Shown here: positions 30,457 to 38,137 of the stretch, one piece after another
How positions within the stretch are numbered: position 1 is the first letter of the stretch
Layout: each line of letters starts with the position of its first letter
DNA from: Asterionellopsis glacialis
Taxonomy: Eukaryota > Bacillariophyta > Plagiogrammaphyceae > Rhaphoneidales > Asterionellopsidaceae
Length of the DNA: 38,137 nucleotides
Assembly: GCA_014885115.2 (NCBI GenBank)
Contig: WKLE02000702.1
Span: forward strand, 171,034 to 209,170
Reading direction: 5' to 3'
Notes under the pieces: model-generated
The model's input: the letters and a program-made list of their open reading frames with translations, nothing else
Told to the model about the DNA's origin: nothing
Database searches by the model: none
Translations under genes and position numbers: made by a program

Positions 30457-32285
30457 TCAGTTATCAGGATAATTGATTTGTTGATGAAATTCTGATGGTC
30501 CCCTGAAACTTGTGGCTCTTCCAATTGAAGGTACCATTTGCCATACAATGTTGTAAAATAGATTCTCCCTTTGGGGTATGGGCAATGGTTTGGTGAATGC
30601 ATCTCTTAATTTCATACCGGTATCTATCTTCCCTTGGCACATGTACCCATCCTGTTGCACATGATTCCCATACAAGATGACATGGAGCAGCATTATGTTT
30701 CTTTGTGAGCTTCACAGTAGGAACTGTTGAGTTAGTAACCATCTAGAGGAATTCTGAAGGCTCTAAGTTTAATTGGTAACAATTTAATCATTTTGACTGC
30801 CATCCATAGGGCAACAAATTTTGATCCAAAGGTGGAGCTCTCAATCATGTTGCATTGTTTACTATACCATGTAATTGATGCTTGTTGTAGGAATATCAAG
30901 ATACCCATGTATGACCTCTATGTGGCTAGGTTTCTGGCATGGTTGGAGTCTACAAAAACAGATATATGGACCAGTTTACAGAAAGGCTCAGGGTTATTGG
31001 GAGGGACTTCTTCTTTGACATTGCCATAGAAGTTAGACCAGTCCACTTCTTTCAATCTTGTTTCATCTGTAGTAGGTGATGCATCATCAAAGACTATGGT
31101 TGCCACCTGGTTGTTCTTTAACTTCATTTGAAGGAAGGCAAATATGTGATACATGGCATCCACCAAATGCCCTTTTCAAGGTAAACATATCTGAGATGAT
31201 AGTAGGGAAACTTCTAGTAGGATGTCTACTCTTCCTGATTTGCATGCCCAATGAAGGACTCCAATTAAGTTTTGAAACTTCTCAGCTTCTTCTAGGTTAC
31301 ATTCTGGTAAGACATCTACCTCCACTTGATATTAAAGTGGCATTGGACAGTCAACTTTGGCCTTTAGTTTAGGACCTTGTTTGGCCAGGTATTTTTGATA
31401 GCATTTTGAAAGTAATTGCAGTTAGACATACTCTAGCAAACATGACCATCATCCATGTTCAATTTGACAATATTGGCTCCCAGGTAACTAGTTGGTTCTC
31501 CCATATTGTCTTTAAGCCTATAGGTGTTTTCAAATTGGGTCATGATTGATATAACATTGGTGGATACAGCTAAGATGTCATCCACATAAACTAAAATGTA
31601 TTCATAGTATCTTGTACCATCCTGCTTACTTGCTGGTTTCATCCAGCCATCAGGGTCTGTGTAGTTGTTGGTGAATCCCATGTTTTGAATGAGATCAGCT
31701 AGACCATTTGGCACTGGAAGACTTTAGGGCATATAATGCTCTAAGAAGAATCATTACTGAACCCTTGTCAGTAGGTCCAAATTTGGTGCCAGCTTTGGTT
31801 AAGTTTTTCTCCTTGCAGAGGGTGTTTACTAGATATGCCTTGCCTATGTCAGCCACCCATATGTCCAAATTATTTAGACCAGCAATCAAGAAAATGATAT
31901 GAACACTTTCTCTGGACACTATGGAAGAGTATGTATTGTGTTTTGGAACACCTGTTGTTGACCCATCAGCAACCAGTCTGGGATTGCAAGTAAACTTTCC
32001 ATCCATTTTAATATCAAAGATGATATGGCATCTGATCTCACTGTAGCCAAGTAGCTTGTTCCTAGCTTGGACATCATCAATAGATCCATCTTAAACTTTC
32101 TCAAATGCAACTCCAAAACTTTTCATTTCTTTCTTAAGGTGGTAGAATGTTTTTTCAACTGATATTTTCCTCCGATAGCACAAAAACCTTTTTTTACTCA
32201 TTTGGGTTAGAGATGGAATCTTCTTGTGTGTTTTCTCTACCACCCCAAATTCAATTTTTCCTGTTGCAATATTATAAGATTCCAC
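30457..32285 (-). pseudogene. Copia Pol remnant: reverse transcriptase and RNase H
   Basis: Pieces read in several minus frames. At the right end KKEMKSFGVAF precedes the RT start. 32006-31695 carries MDGKFTCNPRLVADG, TYSSIVSRESV, DIGKAYL and LRALYALKSS. 31714-31433 carries YVDD, the catalytic core of the palm (31588-31577). 31166-30918 resembles the start of the RNase H region (FCKLVHISVFVDSNHA, with the catalytic-Asp-containing VDSDHA signature changed to VDSNHA). 30742-30457 carries KKHNA and the C-terminal DAFTKPLP. Frames change at least four times and one piece ends at a stop before the next begins. It reverse-transcribes element RNA in living relatives; this copy cannot. Confidence 0.85.
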
Positions 32286-32361
32286 TTATTTTCAGAACAA
32301 GTGTCAGAATAACCTTATATATTATATAGTAACAAAATAAATTTATTCTCCCCATTTTTAT

Positions 32362-33052
32362 TTACACTATAACTAACTTGGCCTGTATCATCTCCTTCTC
32401 TGACACTAAGCTTCCAAGTATGGCTCTTCCCCTTTCCCTTACACCATTCCTTTTTTCCCTGCCTGGTGAAAAACCACATTTTTCCTCACCTTCTGCAACA
32501 CTATAAACCTCATGGATCCTGTTGCAGACAATGCACTTTGGTAACATGACCCTGTTACCACTTCCAAGATCATCTCCAAAGATTTTGTGAATGTAGCATT
32601 TGTAACAACCAAATCTAACTGATTTGCTTGTTATCTTACCAACATCTACATCATCAAAATCATATTCTCTGCTGCCCTTGTAAGTAATTCATCTTCAATC
32701 AATTCCCAATGACAATTGTACTTCTCACAACCTTTTCACACTTGCAACAGATCATTTCCTTTTCTCCTTCCATTTCAGGATTACAGCGATATGCATAATT
32801 GGCTTGAAACCACAAGGTGTGGCCACTACATAGTCCCTTCAAACTGGTTGGCGTTTCTGGAGTTGGAGGTGGGCTTTCCACTTTGTAATTGTCAAAGTGA
32901 TTACATGCCACAGGTGGAGGTGTCTCTACCCTTGCAATGATATAGGTTTTTCTCTTTTTTTTTGCAGGAGAAGGAGTGATTTTTTTCTCACTCATCTTGT
33001 TTGATTGTTCTGACTCTTGGAATAATATATTTTTTACAAACCCAACAATCAA
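32362..33052 (-). pseudogene. Cysteine-rich degenerate ORF
   Basis: 33052-32699 encodes 117 residues with a basic, Pro-rich start (PSPAKKKRKT, VESPPPTPETPT) and ends in a Cys-rich part (CSGHTLWFQANYAYRCNPEM, then MICCKCEKVV). A second frame continues as FGCYKCYIHKIFGDDLGSGN and MLPKCIVCNRIHEVY (to 32362). The repeated C-x2-C pairs suggest a zinc-binding protein cut by a frameshift. It lies inside the insert of the copia element, opposite to the transposase. It may be the accessory ORF of that element. Family not recognised. Confidence 0.4.
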
Positions 33053-33181
33053 TCATTATCTGTTGGTTGTTCCAACTGACAAAGTTCATAAATTTCCAAA
33101 GGAAGTCATGTGCAACATCAGCAACTACTCTGATAAAAAAACTGCAATACATACACAAAAAAATGTCTCAACAACAGCACT

Positions 33182-33523
33182 CTACCATCAACAATTGTAT
33201 CACATCTCTGTAATTTCTATGATTGCTAATGTACATAAGTATCACAAATGTTTCAACATATCAAAGTTTAGAAACAACATGTAACAATTTGATTGTATGA
33301 TAGAAAAGAAAGAAGACCAACTACAATTCAACAATCAACATAATTTTATAGACGCTACAATCAACAATCGTATCACCTTGGTAGACATTTATGTAATTTC
33401 CTCTATTCTTATCAATGTATGCAGGTTTTACCAATGTTTCAACACATCAAATTTTAGAAACAACAAGTAACAACTTGAACAAAGACAGAGTGCAATTCAA
33501 CAATCAACATTTTTTTGAAGTTA
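33182..33523. repeat. Imperfect two-copy tandem repeat of ~170 bp
   Basis: The segment from 33182 (CTACCATCAACAATTGTATC) recurs from 33355 (CTACAATCAACAATCGTATC). Further matches are TTTCAACAtATCAAA/TTTCAACAcATCAAA with TTTAGAAACAACA, and CAATTCAACAATCAACAT at about 33324 and 33493. Units are 169-173 bp and clearly diverged. It lies upstream of the transposase and may be a subterminal repeat of that element. Confidence 0.6.
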
Positions 33524-34094
33524 TACACACAAAACGCATACAAACAATAAAGTATGAGTAGTAAAAAAAGGGAAGAAACAAGTAGTCAGGTAAATATTGT
33601 CACCCCCAACATGATAATAATGAAAATACAAAGTTTCCTGGGAAACCTAGTTTTCTTGATCAGCAACTCATGTTAGGAGGTACTGGTGGAACACTCAGTA
33701 TGGAATGCAAATCTGAAAAAAAATGGAATATAGATGAGTGCTATGAACTAATAATTGAAGAGGAAGAGGAGCATGAAGAAGAACAAGTGGACAAAGAAGA
33801 ATCAACATATAAAAGAAATGAAACTCACAAGGAAGTAAAAGATGTCAATTCCGAGGAACATCAGAATCTATTGCTTTCTTTTGGACAACTTTTTTGCTGT
33901 AAGAAATGCAAGAACCTGGAAATACCATCCTATATAAAAGTTGAGATGGTCAATTATATATGTTCTACAAACATAAAAGTAAGTTGTGTCTGTCCTACCT
34001 GGAAAAGACATTGTCATGCACCATTTTTTATGGAACCTGAGTGAGTGGATCTTTTTCTTAACCAAGAAAAAAAATGGGGACAATATGATTCAAT

Positions 34095-34180
34095 ATATTA
34101 TTCAACCAATGTATGGGCTGTGATAATTTGTCATGCTATATTATTCAACCAATGTATGGGCTGTGATAATTTGTCATGCT
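34095..34180 (+). repeat. Perfect 43-bp tandem duplication
   Basis: 34095-34137 equals 34138-34180 with no difference. It lies inside the transposase coding region (TNVWAVIICHA) and shifts the frame by one. Confidence 0.95.
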
Positions 34181-34497
34181 TTGGGTCTTGGACCAAAAGA
34201 TTGTAACAAAATTTTGGGGTTGTTTGGTCTTCAATCAAGCTACAATTCTGATTGGTTCACAAAAATCAAACAAGATATTGGTTATATTATCCATGACCTA
34301 GCCCAGGACATTCTTGATGAAAATCTGTTGGAGGAAATAAAACTTGCTATGAAGGAACAAGAAGTATCATATGATGAATGGCAGAACCAGGATCCAAGTA
34401 CAAAGGATAAAATCAAATTATCCATCTCCTTTGATATGGGATGGCAAAAGAGGAGTGCTCATGTATCATTTGATTCTAATTCTGGACACGCGTTTCT

Positions 34498-34537
34498 AGT
34501 GGGAAAGCATACCAGAAAGTGGGAAAGCATACCAGAA
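34498..34537 (+). repeat. Perfect 20-bp tandem duplication
   Basis: AGTGGGAAAGCATACCAGAA at 34498-34517 repeats exactly at 34518-34537. It lies in the transposase and shifts the frame by two, back to the original frame after the 43-bp duplication. Confidence 0.95.
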
Positions 34538-35627
34538 AACCAATATGCTATTTGGTTTGTACAAAAGTATGATCCAAATGCAAAAAACCCAAAATTGACA
34601 AAAAAGAACCTCCACTTCATGATTGTACAAAAAACTACCAAGGATCAAGTAAAGGCATGGAAGCATTTGGTGGTGTTCATCTTGTATCCAAAATTTGGAG
34701 ACACAAGCTTGGTTATTGTATAAGTCAGATATGTGCTGACGATGACAGCAGTATCCAAGCACCAAAATTGAAGCAGGGTTGCTTGACAAGGATGACTGGC
34801 CACATGGTCCTCCAACAGCTTATAATAAACATGGTCCAAAGTTGTGTGATACTGGAAGATTGCCACTTGATATTTAAGTCATAAATACATGGTTATGTGA
34901 TCCAAACCATCAGAAAAAGGTATTTTTTTAAAAAATGTATGCCAACAGATCACCAGCAACAAAGGTAGATGTACTTTGGATGGATAAGTAAGTACATTGA
35001 CTATTTCCTTCAAAAGAACCAAAATTGTAATGAATTTGAAACTTTCCAAAAAATTGCAAAGGCTCCTCTGCAACATCTATTTGATTAGTACCATGTATAT
35101 TGCAGTAATGATTTTTGTCCAGTACTAGCATATCAAGCAGGAACCAAAATTTCAGAAAAAAAGCGAGTATGGAAAAAACCAACAGCACTTAAAAAAAATC
35201 GAGAGATGAAAATACTTTGGAAAATTAGAGAAAGGGAATCCAAATTGGTCAGTGGCCCAAAAATGTCATCTGACAGTGTATTGGAAACTGACAAAACAAA
35301 TTCTGTGGAGTGGCTGACAGACAAGGTTTTGAGGGTTGATCAGATGGACTTTGACGATGATGCAAACATCCATTCTGACACTTCTTAAGCTGATATGGAA
35401 AAAATGAAGTATGAAATTTGTTAGATAGATGTATAAAGTAATATTTTCTATGGGTGGTGCTTGTATTTGTCACAACTCTTTTGGTAGTGCCTGTTAAGTA
35501 TCCAAGGTTATTGTTGACCTTATTGATGAATGATTGGATGTATCAGGTGGTCTGTAAGCATTTCTGGTGAATGATATGTTTGTACTTTGTTTGTTGTTTC
35601 TTCTTATTTTTATAGTTTTTTTTTTCT

Positions 35628-36490
35628 TTATTCACAATCAAGCTCAAATTCATGATCCTGGAATATTAGAGATTGTTCATGATGTTCTGATAAGTTAACA
35701 TGTAAAGATGAATATGGAAGCAGGTGTGCATGTCTGTGAATTGAGTTCCCAAATTGGGATTTAGCTTTGGTTGCTTGAAATAGTAGTGAAACTTGTTCAG
35801 AGAGCTTATTTGCTGCATCACTATTAAATGTGATGTTTGAAGCCATGAGAATGTTTTTTACTGCTGTAAGTAGAGAGATATTATTATTCTGGATCTTGTC
35901 ACACAATCTTATGACTTTCTGTTGCTCTGTATGAGCTTGAGAATTCTCATCCAAAACTGGTATGCACCTTGCAACCTTGTAATGAATATTTCAAATGGTA
36001 GACAGTCTTTGGACCAATAATGCGCCTCTTGGATAAACCTTTCAGCTTGGGATACTTGTTTCTTGAGCTTGCCAGGACCATCATAATGATTTCTTAGTGC
36101 TAGCATAGCTCCTCATCTGTCTTATAAAGAATCAAATGCCCTGATCCATTTGTAACTATCAAGTCCTGCAGTGCATTCTTTGATGATGTTGTACACCCTT
36201 TTATTGTCTTTGCGAAAGCAATCTCCAGTTAACAATGCATCATACATCAGTTCTTCATCATCCATCAATGGAACGTAATTGGTAGGTTTGTCTTTTCTAA
36301 TAACATAATTCAATGGTATCCCTGTTGTACCTTTGATGGAACTAAGGTAGTTTGTCATACACTTCTCCCACTCAATCCATTTGTCAGCCTTGAGTCTACT
36401 GAGAGGAGATATATTGGAAGTAATCTTGTCCAATTGAGTTGTTCCAGGATTAGGTGGACCAACTTGTGACATTTGGTCTGTAGACTCCAC
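35628..36490 (-). pseudogene. Copia Gag remnant
   Basis: Three minus frames in order: 36490-36122 (Pro-rich start, LKADKWIEWEKCMTNYL and IPLNYVIRKDKPT), 36106-35909 (ALRNHYDGPGKLKKQV, QAERFIQEAHYW and LPFEIFITRLQGAY), 35954-35628 (KVIRLCDKIQNNN and AANKLSEQVSLLF). The blocks match the retrotransposon Gag (UBN2-type) domain of diatom copia elements: a nucleocapsid precursor. Breaks are a stop at 36122 and a frameshift near 35950. No zinc knuckle is seen after 35628, where the foreign insert starts. Confidence 0.75.
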
Positions 36491-36795
36491 ATAGACCCAA
36501 AAATCATATTTTTAAATTATAAACATATTCATGAATAAATAATATTATATACTTCAAAAAATTGTTATATATGTATCCATATTTTAATACTTTTATACTA
36601 TTGGAATATACACCCAGTATATATACATACTTAAATATATTATATTATGGCACAGCTGGCTTGTATTGGAATTGAATACAATGACGACCTGGCTGGTGCA
36701 CTTTTTGGCATTGCAGGCTCACTCAACTGACAAAAATTGGCTGTGTTGAACCCAGATCTCTTCTGATCAATCTTGCAAAATGGTGCTGTTTGTAG

Positions 36796-36924
36796 TACCA
36801 ATTTCTTGACACACAGCCATTTTTAACTAACAACCGCCAGTACGGTTCCATGCAGAAGCTCCTTGTGTATGGAACCATACAGGTAGTTGTTAGTTAAAAA
36901 TAGCTGGTTGTCAAGAAATCGGTA
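36796..36924. repeat. Fold-back element with 56-bp arms
   Basis: Arms 36796-36851 and 36869-36924 are inverted copies with 8 mismatches in 56; the loop is 17 nt. AAAATGGT occurs on both flanks (36777-36784 and 36929-36936), as a target-site duplication would. This resembles a small MITE or a decayed hairpin. An RNA hairpin is the alternative. Confidence 0.75.
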
Positions 36925-37021
36925 CGGTAAAATGGTATGTCCTTCCATCCTCACAAAAAAATAACACATAAAATTATAAAATTACTAGCTTTGATTAATT
37001 TGATTAAAAAAAATTCTGTCA

Positions 37022-37039
37022 CAGTCCAGTACTGGACTG
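37022..37039. repeat. Perfect 18-bp palindrome
   Basis: CAGTCCAGTACTGGACTG equals its own reverse complement. It directly abuts the inverted Gag fragment at 37038. Confidence 0.9.
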
Positions 37040-37068
37040 GTCCACCTAATCCTGGAACCACTCAATTG
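37038..37068 (+). repeat. Inverted copy of the Gag start
   Basis: 31 bp match 36431-36461 in reverse orientation with one mismatch; both encode GPPNPGTTQL in their own sense. The two lie 576 bp apart on opposite strands and enclose the fold-back element. Confidence 0.85.
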
Positions 37069-37900
37069 TTGTTTCTCAACATTACATTTTAAAGCCACAT
37101 CCAATCATTCTTGTACAGTCCAGGCATCACCAGTTACATCCTCATTTGATGCATCTTGTCCATGATCCATCAGATGAGGGTATCTAGGCATTGCACCTGT
37201 GCTTATCCAATGTGTGCACCTCCTTTCTGAACAGGTAGTTTATTAATTTGATTGGTAACTTCTTTGACATCATCATATGTCATCATTTTTAAAGAGTTTA
37301 TGGAATTGCATCCTTCATTTTGCATTGCTAACATTCCAGGAATTGCGAATCCACAGATAAGCAGTAGCCTTGGTACATGGCCAAATTGCTGAGCTTGGAC
37401 CATTTTCTAAAATTTCAAATTGTCAAATCTAGTTCCCTTTTGAAACAATATTGTTATATAATACACTTCTCCCCTATATCTTAGGGTCTTTAGGAATGAT
37501 AATAGTATAAATAAATGGTCCCGAGTGTCAGGACCTCTAAATGTATAAGATGGGACAGGAGTATGGGGACTGAAACCTTGAGTCGGGGATGATCAGTCCT
37601 TGCTCTTAGCCAATGGCTATGCTAGACATGTATGCCTTCAAACTGGACCCGTAGGACCTCTGCTGGTTGCTGGGTATGACAAACCTGGTGTGGTAAATCT
37701 ATCACCCTATTAGCTAGCAAAGATTCAATAGTTCAACCCTGCACCATTTGACAACATAGTATTAAATTATATCAAGATCAATGTATAAACAGTGAATTAT
37801 CATAGTATACTCCCAACTATTTAACATGGATGATCCAATTCAGGTGTTTGCTCATAGTTCTCCGTACAATTGGGTCTGATAAACTCTCCAGATTCCTTCA

Positions 37901-38094
37901 TGAAGACAACAAGGAAACTTGCATAAAAGGAAAGCATTTGTAAAGGAAACTAATATTTTAAGAGGAATATTATCTATGGTAAAGTCATGTATCAGGATAA
38001 CACAATAAAGAGAATAATATGAGTCAGGGACATATGGTGAAAAGTACATGTCATGATTACTCTTTCACCGCGACAGGAGAGAGGACCCAGTATA
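37901..38094 (-). repeat. 5' LTR of the copia element
   Basis: Matches the left LTR strongly over 37901-38058 (about 14 mismatches and a 3-bp gap) and weakly to about 38094 (CTGGGTCCTCTCT against CTGGCTGTTGTCCTCTCT on the minus strand). The outer edge is therefore approximate. The expected TG start on the minus strand is altered. The last 43 bp of the window may be host flank. Confidence 0.6.
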
Positions 38095-38137
38095 ACTGTA
38101 CGGACACCAAATCTACTCTACGTATACATCAGTATAC

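Larger units (their letters stand above)
33670..35388 (+). pseudogene. Mutator-like transposase (PF20700-type), degenerate
   Basis: The signature blocks are all present: KKWGQYDSIYYSTNVW, CHALGLGPKDCNKILGLFG, then SFDMGWQKRSAHVSFDSNSG (family DxxWQKR), HDCTKNYQGSSKGMEAF (H-x-C ... N-x-x-GSS-x-x-ME) and CADDDSS (acidic catalytic-type motif near 34738-34755). Further on are DPNHQKKVFF and a C-terminal KAPLQHLFD-x-x-x-x-YC region, then a basic tail to 35388. Removing two perfect short duplications (34095-34180 and 34498-34537) puts 33670-34881 into one frame with TGA at 34042-34044 and 34570-34572. Frameshifts near 34885 and 34989 and other stops follow. It is a cut-and-paste transposase in living relatives. 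The N-terminal limit is uncertain. Confidence 0.75.
36491..37900. other. Leader of the copia element, gene-free
   Basis: The 1.4 kb between the right LTR and Gag hold no recognisable gene. They carry the fold-back repeat 36796-36924, an inverted copy of the Gag start at 37038-37068 and an 18-bp palindrome at 37022-37039, all listed separately. The remainder is AT-rich. Confidence 0.5.
30234..38094 (-). mobile_element. Degenerate Ty1/copia LTR retrotransposon, interrupted
   Basis: Two direct repeats about 90 percent identical by eye over ~158 bp (30234-30394 and 37901-38058) flank Gag and Pol remnants on the minus strand, giving a 7.9-kb element. The order from right to left is LTR, leader, Gag (36490-35628), foreign insert (about 35.6-32.3 kb), reverse transcriptase and RNase H (32285-30457), polypurine tract, LTR. 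Protease and integrase are not visible. The element is dead: every coding piece carries stops or shifts. Sequence style matches copia elements common in diatoms. Confidence 0.75.

Noticed and set aside
32138..32244. GGTGGTAGA (32138) and TCTACCACC (32236) as possible terminal inverted repeat near the insert edge
   Set aside because: Only 9 bp and 107 bp apart; no matching repeat found at the far end near 35.5 kb, so it does not define an element.
37875..37881. TATCAGA on the minus strand just inside the right LTR as a primer-binding site for initiator tRNA-Met
   Set aside because: Only 7 bases match and it sits ~20 bp from the LTR edge rather than next to it.
1..38137. tRNA, rRNA or CRISPR arrays
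   Set aside because: No tRNA B-box-like (GGTTCGAATCC) element with a foldable partner, no rRNA-like sequence and no regular repeat-spacer array were found by eye.

Overview
The window is nuclear DNA of a photosynthetic stramenopile, most likely a diatom. Three things suggest this. One gene has a signal peptide followed by the diatom-type plastid motif ASAF-TAP (10321-10957). A second secreted gene carries a ubiquitin domain of the kind used by the symbiont-derived ERAD-like import machinery (SELMA) of complex red plastids (634-1419). The right end carries Ty1/copia remnants of the kind common in diatoms. Genes are compact, with few and short introns (three inferred: 91, 106 and 109 nt, all GT-AG).

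Left part, about 0.6-25.6 kb, is a dense gene block. In order: plastid-type ubiquitin fusion (+), 2-oxoglutarate/Fe(II) oxygenase (-), a broken DUF501-like gene (+), a PDZ scaffold-like protein (-, 2 exons), a CRAL-TRIO/Sec14 lipid-transfer protein (+), a small plastid-targeted single-pass protein (+, 2 exons), proteasome lid deubiquitinase Rpn11 (-), an unrecognised 4-helix membrane protein (+), a divergent pair of membrane-anchored sulfotransferase-like proteins (- and +), an ER-type class B DnaJ (-) and the spliceosome-associated armadillo protein CTNNBL1 (+). Many pairs are head-to-head with 0.5-0.9 kb shared promoter regions (PDZ/CRAL-TRIO, Rpn11/membrane protein, the sulfotransferase pair, DnaJ/CTNNBL1).

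Right part, about 25.6-38.1 kb, is AT-rich and gene-free apart from decayed mobile-element sequence. A degenerate Ty1/copia element on the minus strand can be delimited by two direct repeats that act as LTRs (30234-30446 and 37901 to about 38094). It keeps Gag (36490-35628) and reverse transcriptase/RNase H (32285-30457), but protease and integrase are not visible. In their place sits about 3.3 kb holding a plus-strand Mutator-like (PF20700-type) transposase pseudogene (33670-35388) and a cysteine-rich broken ORF. Two perfect short tandem duplications (43 bp and 20 bp) explain both major frame changes in the first 1.2 kb of the transposase. A 129-bp fold-back sequence, an inverted copy of the Gag start and an 18-bp palindrome lie in the copia leader.

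No operon logic applies. Functional themes are ubiquitin biology (plastid ubiquitin, Rpn11), secretory or membrane proteins (sulfotransferase pair, ER DnaJ, membrane protein), plastid proteins and splicing (CTNNBL1). Their adjacency is probably incidental. All family calls are by reading motifs; no database search was possible.
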